A stretch of 64,000 nucleotides of DNA from an uncultured Tateyamaria sp. (GTDB taxonomy: Bacteria; Pseudomonadota; Alphaproteobacteria; Rhodobacterales; Rhodobacteraceae), in contig NZ_CANKXW010000005.1 in NCBI RefSeq assembly GCF_947487805.1, positions 62,001-126,000 on the forward strand. The letters are read 5' to 3'. This document shows, in pieces, positions 8,440-17,070 of the stretch. The position numbers and the translations under genes were made by a program. Each line of letters begins with the position of its first letter. The stretch's first letter is position 1. The notes beneath the pieces are model-generated. The model did no database searches, was not told where the DNA came from, and worked only from the letters and a program-made list of their open reading frames with translations.

Positions 8440-10085
8440 GCCTGCCCGATACCCGTCTGCAAGTGATGTGGAACCGCCTTCTGGCGGTGGTCGAGGAACA
8501 GGGGCAGGCGCTGATCCGCGCGGCGTTCAGCCCCATCGTGCGCGAGTGCGGTGACATTTCTGCGGGCATCTTTGACGCGCAAGGTCGGATGCTGGCGCAG
8601 GCGGTCACGGGCACGCCGGGGCACATCAACACCATGGCCGAGGCGGTCAAGACCCTGCGCGCCCGCTTTGACGTGGCCGCGATGCAGCCCGGCGACATCT
8701 ACATGACCAATGATCCGTGGATCGCGTCGGGGCATCTGAACGATTTCCTGCTGATGATGCCGGTGTTCCACGGTGGTGCTGTGATCGGCTTCACCGCGTG
8801 TACCTCGCATCTGGTGGATCTCGGCGGGCTGGGCATGGGGCCCGAGGGCGCGGACATCTATGACGAGGGGCTGCTGATCCCGCCCTGTGCGCTGGTGCGT
8901 GCGGGTGTGCTGGACACCCTGCTGATGGAGATCGTGAAGGCCAATTCGCGCGAACCGGTGGCGAATGAGGGCGACATTTATGCGCTGATCGCCTGTTGCG
9001 AGGCGGGGGCCACGCGGTTGGTGCAGATGATGGAGGAGTTCGGCATCGCCGATCTGGAGCGGTTGTCGGCCTATATCATCGACACCTCGCGGCGCGGCAC
9101 GCTGGAGGCCATCGCCGCCCTGCCGCGTGGGGTGTGGTCGAGCGTGCTGCGGGTCGACGGCTATGACGCGCCGATCGATCTGGCCGCGTCGCTGCGCATT
9201 GCCGAGGACCACGTGGCGCTGGATTTTGCGGGCACGGCCCCGTGCGTCGGCAAGGGGATCAACGTGCCGCTGAACTATGCGACCGCCTATTCGGTGTTCG
9301 CGCTGCGCTGCATCATCGGGGCGGACATTCCCAACAATGCGGGATCGCTGGAGCCGTTCCGGGTGACGGCCCCGCCGGGCTGCATCCTCAACGCACAGCG
9401 CCCCGCGCCGGTGGCAATGCGGCACAGCATCGGGCAGATGACGCCGGATCTGGTCTATGGCTGCCTGTCGCAGGCCGTGCCGGACCGGGTCCCGGCCGAG
9501 GGCGCGTCCTGCATGTATGACCTGCCTTTGCGTCACGTGCCCGAGGCGGTGGACCGGGGCGGTGACCTCTTTGCGCTGGAGCTGGTGTTCAATGGCGGCA
9601 CGGGCGCGCGTCCCGCCAGCGACGGGCTGTCGGCCACGGCCTTTCCCAGCGGTGTCTGGGGCAGTCAGGTCGAAACCGCCGAAGCCGCGGCCCCCATCCT
9701 GTTCCACGAACGCGCCCTGCGCTGCGATTCCGGTGGGCCGGGCACCCGGCGGGGCGGGCTGGGTCAGAAGATCGTGCTGCAATCGTCGGATGGGCAGGAC
9801 ATGCTGGTGTTCCTGTCGGTGGAGCGTGTGCAGACCCCCGCCAATGGCCGCCATGGCGGGGGTGCGGGCGCGCCGGGGCGCATTCGCATCGGGGCGGAAG
9901 GCACGCCGCTGCCGGGCAAGGGCACGGTGCGGGTGCCGGGGGGCGACACGCTGGTCTTTGAAACCCCCGGCGGCGGTGGGTTCGGCCCTGCGCAGGCGCG
10001 CGACGCGGCCGCTGTGGCGCGCGACGTGGCCGATGGGCTGGTGAGCGCGGAGGCGGCGAGGACCCTTTATGGAGGCACGCCATGA
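8436..10085 (+). CDS. Hydantoinase B/oxoprolinase family protein, subunit B (HyuB-like)
   Basis: A 549-residue HyuB-family protein, the partner of the preceding A subunit in an ATP-dependent ring-opening or carboxylating enzyme. Typical blocks are RAAFSPIVRECGDISAGIFD, NDPWIASGHLNDF and a glycine-rich C-terminus with FETPGGGGFGP. The ATG at 8436 overlaps the hyuA stop (ATGA). An upstream in-frame start at 8397 lies inside hyuA and is less likely. The aminotransferase gene follows with another ATGA overlap. Confidence 0.9.
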   Translation: MSLPDTRLQVMWNRLLAVVEEQGQALIRAAFSPIVRECGDISAGIFDAQGRMLAQAVTGTPGHINTMAEAVKTLRARFDVAAMQPGDIYMTNDPWIASGHLNDFLLMMPVFHGGAVIGFTACTSHLVDLGGLGMGPEGADIYDEGLLIPPCALVRAGVLDTLLMEIVKANSREPVANEGDIYALIACCEAGATRLVQMMEEFGIADLERLSAYIIDTSRRGTLEAIAALPRGVWSSVLRVDGYDAPIDLAASLRIAEDHVALDFAGTAPCVGKGINVPLNYATAYSVFALRCIIGADIPNNAGSLEPFRVTAPPGCILNAQRPAPVAMRHSIGQMTPDLVYGCLSQAVPDRVPAEGASCMYDLPLRHVPEAVDRGGDLFALELVFNGGTGARPASDGLSATAFPSGVWGSQVETAEAAAPILFHERALRCDSGGPGTRRGGLGQKIVLQSSDGQDMLVFLSVERVQTPANGRHGGGAGAPGRIRIGAEGTPLPGKGTVRVPGGDTLVFETPGGGGFGPAQARDAAAVARDVADGLVSAEAARTLYGGTP

Positions 10086-11170
10086 CCCGCCCGCATCCCC
10101 ACATCGCTGCGATGGCCCCCTATGCGCTGGCCGATCTGGCCGCGCCGCCCGGTGTGCCGCTGCTGTCGCTGTCGCAGAACGAGAGCCTGTGTCCGCCCAG
10201 CCCTGCGGCCGTCGCCGCGGCGGCGGAGACCTTGGGGCAGGGTGCGCTTTATCCCGATCCGGACTGGACCGATCTGCGCCGCGCCATTGCGGCGGTGCAT
10301 GGGATCGATGCGGGCGGCATCCTGTGCGGGGCGGGGTCGCTGGACCTGATCGGGTGCCTGATGCGGGCCTATGCCGGGCCGGGGCGTGCGGTGCTGGCCC
10401 CGGCGCATGCCTATCCGTTCTTTGCCACGGCGGCGGCCATGGCGGGCGCGTGCTGTGACGCCGCGCCCGAGACGGGCGGGGTCGTGCACGTCGCGGCCCT
10501 GCTGGAGGCGCAGCGGGCGGATACGGCAGTTGTCTGCGTGGCCAATCCGGGCAACCCGACGGGCACCCGCATCCCCAATGCGGAGATCCGCGCCTTGCGG
10601 GCCGGGCTGCGCGACGATGTGCTGCTGATCGTCGACGAGGCCTATGGCGAATTTGCCGACCATCTGGAACCGTCCCCTTTCGACATGGTGGAGGCGGGCA
10701 ACACCGTGATGCTGCGCACCCTGTCCAAGGCCTATGGGCTGGCGGGGTTCCGCGTGGGCTGGGGCCTGTTTCCGGCGGCCATCGGCGCAGAGGTGCGCAA
10801 GGTGATGAACCCCAACAACATCGGCGCCGTGGCACAGGCCGCAGCGGCGGCGGCGATGCGCGATCAGGCCTATATGCGCGCCACCTGTGCGCAGACGGCG
10901 CAGGCACGGGAGGCCGCGGTTGCGCGACTGGAGCGGATCGGGCTGGCCTGCCTACCCGGTTTCACCAACTTTGTGTTGATCGACATCGGCACGGCCGCGC
11001 GGGCGGCGCGGGCGGATGCGTATTTGCGGGCGCGCGGCATTTTCCTGCGGGCGCAGGGGGGCGCGGGCCTGCCCCATGCGTTGCGCATGACGCTTGCAGG
11101 TCCGGCGGATTTGGGCCGGGCGCTGGAGGCGCTGGCCGCCTGGCAAGAGGAGGAGGAGGACAGACCATGA
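10082..11170 (+). CDS. Class I/II aminotransferase, HisC-like (PLP-dependent)
   Basis: A 362-residue fold-type I aminotransferase. The PLP-binding lysine is K216 in TLSKAYGLAGFRVGWG; VANPGNPTGT and LLIVDEAYGEF are the other hallmark motifs. It resembles histidinol-phosphate aminotransferases, but the genes around it are catabolic, not histidine biosynthetic. It more probably transaminates an amino acid released by the upstream ring-opening enzyme, or makes a keto acid for the dehydrogenase at the end of the operon. It is coupled by 4-base overlaps on both sides. Confidence 0.85.
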   Translation: MTRPHPHIAAMAPYALADLAAPPGVPLLSLSQNESLCPPSPAAVAAAAETLGQGALYPDPDWTDLRRAIAAVHGIDAGGILCGAGSLDLIGCLMRAYAGPGRAVLAPAHAYPFFATAAAMAGACCDAAPETGGVVHVAALLEAQRADTAVVCVANPGNPTGTRIPNAEIRALRAGLRDDVLLIVDEAYGEFADHLEPSPFDMVEAGNTVMLRTLSKAYGLAGFRVGWGLFPAAIGAEVRKVMNPNNIGAVAQAAAAAAMRDQAYMRATCAQTAQAREAAVARLERIGLACLPGFTNFVLIDIGTAARAARADAYLRARGIFLRAQGGAGLPHALRMTLAGPADLGRALEALAAWQEEEEDRP

Positions 11171-11913
11171 CCCATCCATCGCGCGGACGCGCCCGGTTCG
11201 GGGTGCTGGTGCCCTTTACCAACACGAACCTTGAGCCGGACATGGCGCTGCTGGCCCCGCCGGGCGTGTCGGTGCATATCGCGCGCATGGGCGGCTATGA
11301 CGCGGACGAGATCCCGGACGAAGGGCAGATGCAGGGCCTCGGCGCCGCGGATCTGAGTGGGCCGCTCGATCTGTTGGTGGGGGTGCAGCCGGACGTGGTG
11401 TTCTATGGCTGCACGTCGGCGACGCTGACCCATGGGCCGGCGTTCGACCGCGATCTGGCCGCCCGGATCAAGGCACGCAGCGGCGCGCAGACGGTCACGG
11501 CGGCAGGGGCGCTGGTGGCGGCGCTGGCGCATCTGGGGGCGGGGCGCATCGGCTTTGCATCGCCTTACGTGGCACGGATCAACGACATGGCGCTGGCCTT
11601 TCTGGCGGATCAGGGTGTCGCTTGCGTGCAGCGGGTCGATTTCGACGGGGTGCTGGACAACACCGGGCAGGGTGCGCTGACGCCCGAGGATGTGCTGGCG
11701 CTGGGCCGTCGCGCCGATCACGCGGACGCGGAAGCCATTGTTTTGTCGTGTACGGACATGCGCAGCGTCGAGATTCTGGGCCAGCTTGAGGCAGAGCTGG
11801 GCAAGCCGGTGATCTCGTCCAATCAGGCCATGGTGTTTCAGGCGCTGCAACTGATGGGGTGGAATGCGCCGCTGCGCGGCTATGGCCGGTTGCTGGAGGG
11901 GGACGTGCCATGA
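11167..11913 (+). CDS. Maleate isomerase / Asp-Glu racemase superfamily protein
   Basis: A 248-residue enzyme of the Asp/Glu racemase superfamily, closest by eye to maleate cis-trans isomerases and arylmalonate decarboxylases. The N-terminal block FGVLVPFTNTNLEPDM is typical. Two active-site cysteines are present in YGCTSAT (Cys82) and LSCTDMR (Cys195), the pair used for two-base chemistry in racemases and isomerases. Its place after HyuA, HyuB and an aminotransferase leaves racemisation (as in hydantoin racemases) or cis-trans isomerisation of a dicarboxylate as the main options. It overlaps its neighbours by 4 bases each. Confidence 0.8.
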   Translation: MTHPSRGRARFGVLVPFTNTNLEPDMALLAPPGVSVHIARMGGYDADEIPDEGQMQGLGAADLSGPLDLLVGVQPDVVFYGCTSATLTHGPAFDRDLAARIKARSGAQTVTAAGALVAALAHLGAGRIGFASPYVARINDMALAFLADQGVACVQRVDFDGVLDNTGQGALTPEDVLALGRRADHADAEAIVLSCTDMRSVEILGQLEAELGKPVISSNQAMVFQALQLMGWNAPLRGYGRLLEGDVP

Positions 11914-13259
11914 GGTTTGACCAGATTGCCGAATTTGCCTTGGACGAGCGTGCGGTACCCGAGGCGGCGATCGACATGGGCGCGCTGTTGCTGATCGACA
12001 CGCTGGGTGTGGCCGCGGGGGCCGCGTCGCTGGAGGTGGCGCGGATTGCGCGCGCTCATGCGGTGCGGTTTCACGGTGCGGCGCGCGCCGAGGATGCCGC
12101 GACGCTTCTCTTCGATGGGCGGCGGGCGTCGCTGTCCGGCGCGTGTTTTGCGGCGGCCACGCAGATCGACAATCTGGACGCACATGACGGGTACAACCCC
12201 ACCAAGGGGCATATCGGCTGCGCGGTTGTGCCCGCGCTATGTGCGCTGGCCGAGCATCTGCCGGGCCTGAGCGGGCGGGCAGGCCTTGCCGCACTGGTGA
12301 TGTCCTATGAGCTGTCGGCGCGGGCGGCGATCACGCTGCACAACACGGTCAGCGATTACCACACCTCGGGGGCGTGGAATGCGCTGGGTGTGGCGGCGAT
12401 GGTGGCGCGGTTGCGCGGGCACGACGCCGAGACCCTGCGCCACGCGCTGGGCATTGCCGAATATCATGGCCCCCGCAGCCAGATGATGCGCGAGATTGCC
12501 AATCCGACGATGCTGCATGACGGGTCGGGGATGGGCGCGCTGGTGGGGATGATGGCGGGCCTTCTGGCCGAGGACGGGTTTCAGGGCGCGCCTGCCATAA
12601 CCGTCGACAGCGCAGAGGCCGCCCCGTTCTGGGGCGATCTGGGGGAGACGTGGACGATCACGCAGAATTACATCAAGCCCTATCCGATCTGCCGCTGGGC
12701 CCATGCCGCGATTGACGCGCTGGGCCTGTTGATGCGGGACAATGACCTCAAGGCGGACGATGTGGCGGAGATCGAGGTGCACACCTTTGCCCAGGCCGCG
12801 GCCCTCTTTGCGCAGATGCCCGAGACGACGTCGCAGGCGCAATATTCGCTGCCCTTTGCGCTGGCGGTGCGGCTGGTGCGTGGCTGGATCGGGCCGGAGC
12901 ATATCGCGGGGGCGGGCCTGCGCGACGCTGCCGTGGCCGAGGCGATCGGGCGCATCCGCGTGACCGAAGCGGCGCGCCATTCCGAGCGGTTCCCGCTGGG
13001 GCGGTGGTCGGATGTGACGCTGCACCTGCGCGACGGGCGGGTCCTGTCGTCGGGGGATGTGCATGCGCGCGGTGGCCCCGAGGCGCCGATGCAGCGGTCC
13101 GAGATCGAGGAGAAGTTTCACGCCGTTACCGGCCCGATGGCGCCCGCGCGCAAGGCGGCCCTGTGGCAGATGACCGACCGGTTGCAGGACCCGCAGACGC
13201 GGTTTGCCGATCTGCTGGCGCTGATCCACGCACCATTGGAGGGGGCCGAGCATGGCTGA
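11910..13259 (+). CDS. MmgE/PrpD family protein
   Basis: A 449-residue protein of the MmgE/PrpD family, which includes 2-methylcitrate dehydratase, cis-aconitate decarboxylase and iminodisuccinate epimerase. Seen in the sequence are DTLGVAAG near the N-terminus, LDAHDGYNPTKGHIG, and IKPYPICRWAHAAIDA, which marks the family. The ATG at 11910 overlaps the upstream stop (ATGA). It lacks prpB and prpC neighbours, so a methylcitrate role is unlikely. Dehydration, decarboxylation or epimerisation of a dicarboxylic intermediate fits the context better. Confidence 0.85.
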   Translation: MRFDQIAEFALDERAVPEAAIDMGALLLIDTLGVAAGAASLEVARIARAHAVRFHGAARAEDAATLLFDGRRASLSGACFAAATQIDNLDAHDGYNPTKGHIGCAVVPALCALAEHLPGLSGRAGLAALVMSYELSARAAITLHNTVSDYHTSGAWNALGVAAMVARLRGHDAETLRHALGIAEYHGPRSQMMREIANPTMLHDGSGMGALVGMMAGLLAEDGFQGAPAITVDSAEAAPFWGDLGETWTITQNYIKPYPICRWAHAAIDALGLLMRDNDLKADDVAEIEVHTFAQAAALFAQMPETTSQAQYSLPFALAVRLVRGWIGPEHIAGAGLRDAAVAEAIGRIRVTEAARHSERFPLGRWSDVTLHLRDGRVLSSGDVHARGGPEAPMQRSEIEEKFHAVTGPMAPARKAALWQMTDRLQDPQTRFADLLALIHAPLEGAEHG

Positions 13260-14220
13260 TCGCTTGCGCGTGGTGCTGCACACGGATGCACCGGACGGGT
13301 TAACCGCACGGCTGCATGCCGCGGTGCCGGAGGCGGAGGTTCAGCTCTGTACGACCTATGAGGATTTGCCCGACCTGATCGCGCAGTTTGCCCCGCAGAT
13401 CGTTTATACCGTGCGCTTTGCGGGCACGCCGGGCTATCCGCGTGCGGCGCTCTTCGGGCCGCGCGGGCCTGCGCTGGTGTGCAATGGCGGGGTGGGGACC
13501 GACCATTTCGGTCTGTGGGATCCGGAACGGACCACCGTGACCAACGCGGCCGGTGTCGCGGCGGGGATGATGGCGGAATACGTGCTGGGCGGGTTCCTGC
13601 ATTTTACCCTGGATATTCCGGGGCTGGCCGCAGATCAGGCACAGCGCGTCTGGCGCGCGCGCACGGTGCGGCCTCTGGCCGGTGCGACGCTGCTGATCGT
13701 GGGGTTGGGCCAGACGGGGCAGGCGCTGGCGGCGCGGGCGCGGGCCTTTGGCATGCACGTGATCGGCACGCGGGCGCGGCCCGCAGCGATGGAGAATGTG
13801 GACGAGGTGCACGGGCCGGATCAGCTCGATACGCTGATCCCGCGTGCGGATTTCGTCGCCGTGTGCACCCCGCTGACGGACCGGACACGCGCCATGATCG
13901 GGCCCGCGCAGATCGCGGCACTGCGGCCCCGCGCGGTGCTGGCAGACGTGTCGCGCGGCGGGGTGGTGGATCAGACGGCGCTGGCCCGCGCGCTGGCGGC
14001 CCGTGCGATCGGCGGGGCCGTTCTGGACGTGTTCGAGGTCGAACCCCTGCCGCAGGACAGCCCGTTCTGGGACATGGACAACGTGATCCTGTCGCCGCAT
14101 TGCGCGTCGGTCTATGACGGGTGGGAGACCGCGTCCTTTGACATCTTTGTGGACAATGTCACGCGCTGGCAGGCGGGGGCGGACTTACGCAATGTGGTTG
14201 ATCCGGTGCGGGGCTATTGA
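13252..14220 (+). CDS. D-2-hydroxyacid dehydrogenase (NAD(P)-binding)
   Basis: A 322-residue D-isomer-specific 2-hydroxyacid dehydrogenase. The Rossmann motif is VGLGQTGQALAARA (about residues 147-160). The catalytic Arg is in the VSRGGVVDQ region or just before it, Glu is in FEVEPLP, and His is in SPHCAS near the C-terminus. It overlaps the MmgE/PrpD gene by 8 bases. As the last gene of the operon it probably interconverts a 2-keto acid and a 2-hydroxy acid produced by the upstream enzymes. The substrate is not known. Confidence 0.87.
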   Translation: MADRLRVVLHTDAPDGLTARLHAAVPEAEVQLCTTYEDLPDLIAQFAPQIVYTVRFAGTPGYPRAALFGPRGPALVCNGGVGTDHFGLWDPERTTVTNAAGVAAGMMAEYVLGGFLHFTLDIPGLAADQAQRVWRARTVRPLAGATLLIVGLGQTGQALAARARAFGMHVIGTRARPAAMENVDEVHGPDQLDTLIPRADFVAVCTPLTDRTRAMIGPAQIAALRPRAVLADVSRGGVVDQTALARALAARAIGGAVLDVFEVEPLPQDSPFWDMDNVILSPHCASVYDGWETASFDIFVDNVTRWQAGADLRNVVDPVRGY

Positions 14221-14289
14221 TGGGTGTTTGACCTTGTGCCGCGTGGCTGAGACACTGTGCCGACCGGCGGCAGGATGGGACCCGAGACA

Positions 14290-14670
14290 ATGCAGATCGA
14301 ACGACTGGACCATGTGAACCTGCGCACCGCGCAGCTGGAGACGATGATCGATTGGTACACGCAGATGCTGGGCCTTGAGGTCGGGCCGCGGCCTGATTTC
14401 GGCTTTCCTGGCGCGTGGCTTTGTGCGGGCGACACGGTTGTGGTGCATCTGGTGGGGGTCGAGGGCGATCCGGGCATCGGATCGGAGGCCGCGCTGAAGA
14501 TGGAGCATTTCGCCTTTACCGCCCGCGGTGCACCGGCGTTCGAGGCACGTTTGCTGGATCGTGGTGAACGGTTCCGCAAGTCGGCCATCGCCGATACAGG
14601 CATGGTCGCCTTTAACATCTGGGACCCCGACGGCAACCACATCCACGTGGATTTTCCTGACGCTCACTGA
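14290..14670 (+). CDS. VOC (glyoxalase/bleomycin resistance) family protein
   Basis: A 126-residue single VOC domain with paired beta-alpha-beta modules. Metal-ligand candidates are His8 in LDHVNLR, His55 in VVVHLVG, and the C-terminal NIWDPDGNHIHVDF block typical of lyases and dioxygenases of this fold. The ATG at 14290 (MQIERLDHVN) is preferred over an upstream in-frame start at 14257. It lies 69 bases after the catabolic operon and might be its last member, processing an aldehyde or keto product. No specific reaction can be given. Confidence 0.75.
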   Translation: MQIERLDHVNLRTAQLETMIDWYTQMLGLEVGPRPDFGFPGAWLCAGDTVVVHLVGVEGDPGIGSEAALKMEHFAFTARGAPAFEARLLDRGERFRKSAIADTGMVAFNIWDPDGNHIHVDFPDAH

Positions 14671-14684
14671 CAGCGCCGTGGCGC

Positions 14685-14702
14685 CCGTCACCACGCCGTC
14701 AC
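14685..14702 (+). promoter_or_regulatory. Pho-box-like double repeat upstream of ugpB
   Basis: Two exact 7-base direct repeats CCGTCAC (14685-14691 and 14696-14702) are separated by 4 bases, giving the 11-base period of a PhoB-binding box (consensus CTGTCAY-N4-CTGTCAY). A TGTATT or TATTTT hexamer about 11-13 bases downstream could be the -10 element, the usual geometry for PhoB activation. ugp operons are known Pho regulon members in enterobacteria and rhizobia; regulation here is inferred. Confidence 0.6.
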
Positions 14703-14816
14703 AGGCAAGACCTTGTATTTTCTCGCAATCCGGGTGTAGCGTTATGGAGTTGTCACAAAGCCGTGCGCAAAACGGCATGTGCAATGCGCACCACGTCGGT
14801 GCCTTGGAGGGAAAAT

Positions 14817-16130
14817 ATGAAGAAGACTTTGTTTGGCGTGCTGGCCACGTCCACGGCGTTGCTGTCGCCCTTGGCGGCGGCCGCAGAAACCGAAGTGCAA
14901 TTCTGGCACGCGTTCACGGGACGTCTGGGTGAATTGGTCAAGGCGCAGGTTGAGGAATTCAACGCAAGCCAGGACGCTTATACCGTGGTGGAAAGCCACA
15001 AGGGCAACTATTCCGAGACGCTGAACGCAGGCATTGCCGCGTTTCGCGCCGGTGAACAGCCGCATATCCTGATGGTGTTCGAAGTGGGCACGGCGACGAT
15101 GATGGCCGCCGGTGGCGCGATCAAGCCCGTGCACGAAGTCATGGCGCAAAGCGGGGCCACCTTTGATCCGGACGCCTATATCGGCGCGGTCAAGGGGTAC
15201 TATACCTCGACCGAGGGCGAGATGCTGTCGCTGCCGTTCAACTCGTCCACGCCTGTTCTGTGGGTGAACCGCGACGCCATGTCGGCGGCAGGCGTTGATC
15301 CGGACACAGACCTGTCCACATGGCAGAAAGTCGGCGAGACGCTCGATGCGCTGAAGGCTGGCGGCGAGGAATGCGGCCTGGTCACCGCATGGCAAAGCTG
15401 GATTCACCTCGAGAACTTCTCGGCCTATCACGACGTGCCTTTTGCCAGCAAGGACAACGGCTTTGCCGGGCTCGACACCGAGTTGATGCTGAACGGTCCG
15501 GCGCAAGTGGCGCACCTGACCGCGATGGGCGAATGGGCTGCGGATGGCAAGTTCATCTATACCGGTCGCCGCAATGAGGGTGGTGCCAACTTCCGCGCAG
15601 GCGAATGCGCGCTCTTTACCGAAAGCTCGGCGGGCTATGCGGGCATCAGTTCCGAGGCGGAGTTCGATTTCGATGTGCGCCCGCTGCCTTATTGGGAGGG
15701 TGTCGGCAACGCGCCGCAGAACACCATCATCGGTGGGGCATCGCTGTGGGTCATGGAGGGTCATGAGGACGCAGAGTACAAGGGCGTGGGGGAATTCCTG
15801 AGCTTCTTGTCGACGTCGGACGTGCAGGCGTCGTGGCACCAGAATACCGGTTATCTGCCGATCACCGCAGAGGCAGGCGTGGCGACGCGTGCGGCAGGTT
15901 TCTATGAACAGAACCCCGGCACCGACATCGCGGTCATCCAAATGACGGCCAAGGAACCCACGGCCAATTCCAAGGGCCTGCGCCTGGGATCCTTTGACCA
16001 GATCCGCGGCATCATCGACGAAGAGCTGGAAGCGATCTGGGCCGGTGACAAGTCCGCCCAGGAGGCGATGGACAGCGCCAAGGCGCGCGGTGACGCGCTC
16101 TTGCGTCGGTTCGAGACCGCCAACCGCTAA
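14817..16130 (+). CDS. ugpB: sn-glycerol-3-phosphate ABC transporter, substrate-binding protein UgpB
   Basis: Periplasmic binding protein for glycerol-3-phosphate and its diesters. It has 437 residues, almost the same as E. coli UgpB, with a Sec signal peptide (MKKTLFGVLATSTALLSPLAAAA). Mature residues FWHAFTGRLGELV, AGIAAFRAGEQPHILMVFEVGTATMMAAGGAIKPVHEVM in blocks are characteristic of UgpB. The start at 14817 has a GGAGGG ribosome binding site and directly precedes the signal peptide; earlier in-frame ATGs lack both. It is the first gene of ugpBAEC. Confidence 0.93.
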   Translation: MKKTLFGVLATSTALLSPLAAAAETEVQFWHAFTGRLGELVKAQVEEFNASQDAYTVVESHKGNYSETLNAGIAAFRAGEQPHILMVFEVGTATMMAAGGAIKPVHEVMAQSGATFDPDAYIGAVKGYYTSTEGEMLSLPFNSSTPVLWVNRDAMSAAGVDPDTDLSTWQKVGETLDALKAGGEECGLVTAWQSWIHLENFSAYHDVPFASKDNGFAGLDTELMLNGPAQVAHLTAMGEWAADGKFIYTGRRNEGGANFRAGECALFTESSAGYAGISSEAEFDFDVRPLPYWEGVGNAPQNTIIGGASLWVMEGHEDAEYKGVGEFLSFLSTSDVQASWHQNTGYLPITAEAGVATRAAGFYEQNPGTDIAVIQMTAKEPTANSKGLRLGSFDQIRGIIDEELEAIWAGDKSAQEAMDSAKARGDALLRRFETANR

Positions 16131-16138
16131 CCCAAGGG

Positions 16139-16167
16139 GGGCAGACCGGTGCACGGCCTGCCCTTTT
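16139..16167 (+). terminator. Attenuator-type hairpin between ugpB and ugpA
   Basis: A stem made of GGGCAG (16139-16144) and CTGCCC (16158-16163), with inner CCG/CGG pairing, is followed by TTTT (16164-16167). It begins 8 bases after the ugpB stop. Partial termination or 3'-end protection here would give more binding protein than permease, a common arrangement in ABC importers. Confidence 0.65.
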
Positions 16168-16188
16168 GCATGACAGGGGGGCGGCGGC

Positions 16189-17070
16189 GTGGAAAAACGC
16201 GTGACGTTTCGTGGATGGATGTTGCCGGCGCTGCTGATTGCGCCGCAGGTCATCATATCGGCGGTGTTCTTTTTCTATCCGGCGGGGCAGGCGATCTGGC
16301 AATCGCTGTTCATTCCCGACCCTTTTGGCCTGTCCTCGCAATTCGTGGGACTGGGCAATTTCGAATTCCTTCTGACGGACAGGTTTTACCGCGCGTCGTT
16401 CCTGACGACGGCGGTGTTTTCGATCCTCGTGACCTTGTGCTCGATGATCCCCGCGCTGTTTCTGGCCGTGATCGCGGACCGGCTGATCAAGGGATCGGGC
16501 GTGTACCGGACGCTGCTGATCTGGCCCTATGCGGTGGCACCGGCGGTGGCGGGTGTGCTGTGGCTGTTCATGTTCAACACGCGCGTGGGCGTGGTGTCGT
16601 GGTATCTGGGCAACCTGGGCTATGACTGGAACCACGTTCTGAACGGGGGCGAGGCGATGGGTCTTGTCGTCGTGGCCTCGGCCTGGGGGCGGATCAGCTA
16701 TAACTTCCTGTTCTTCTTTGCCGCACTTCAGGCTGTGCCGCGGTCGGTGATCGAAGCGGCGGCCATCGACGGGGCGCGGTTCTGGACGCGGTTCTGGACC
16801 ATCGTGCTGCCGCTTTTGTCGCCCACGACATTCTTCCTGCTGGTGGTGAATGTGGTCTATTCGTTCTTCGAGACCTTTGGCGTGATCCACACGATCACCG
16901 CGGGCGGGCCGCAGCAATCGACGACCATCCTTGTCTACAAGGTGTTTTCCGACGGGTTTGTGGGGCAGGATCTGGGGTCGTCCTCGGCGCAGTCGGTCAT
17001 ATTGCTGATCGTGGTGGGCCTGCTGACCATCATCCAGTTCAAGTTCATCGAGAAGCGGGTGCACTACTGA
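16189..17070 (+). CDS. ugpA: sn-glycerol-3-phosphate ABC transporter permease UgpA
   Basis: An inner-membrane permease of the MalF/UgpA type with 293 residues and six predicted membrane segments. The ATPase-docking EAA loop is seen as [20 protein letters not shown] near residues 188-207. It starts with GTG at 16189 (MEKRVTFRG). It overlaps ugpE by one base. Together with UgpE it forms the channel for UgpB-delivered glycerol-3-phosphate. Confidence 0.93.
   Translation: MEKRVTFRGWMLPALLIAPQVIISAVFFFYPAGQAIWQSLFIPDPFGLSSQFVGLGNFEFLLTDRFYRASFLTTAVFSILVTLCSMIPALFLAVIADRLIKGSGVYRTLLIWPYAVAPAVAGVLWLFMFNTRVGVVSWYLGNLGYDWNHVLNGGEAMGLVVVASAWGRISYNFLFFFAALQAVPRSVIEAAAIDGARFWTRFWTIVLPLLSPTTFFLLVVNVVYSFFETFGVIHTITAGGPQQSTTILVYKVFSDGFVGQDLGSSSAQSVILLIVVGLLTIIQFKFIEKRVHY

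Noticed and set aside
7995-10907. A 970-codon minus-strand open frame opposite hyuA, hyuB and the aminotransferase gene
   Set aside because: Arg/Pro-rich translation with no family match, covering three overlapping coupled genes on the plus strand.
10082-11170. Calling the aminotransferase hisC and part of histidine synthesis
   Set aside because: It is fully embedded in a catabolic operon by 4-base overlaps. Sequence likeness to HisC alone does not set the substrate.
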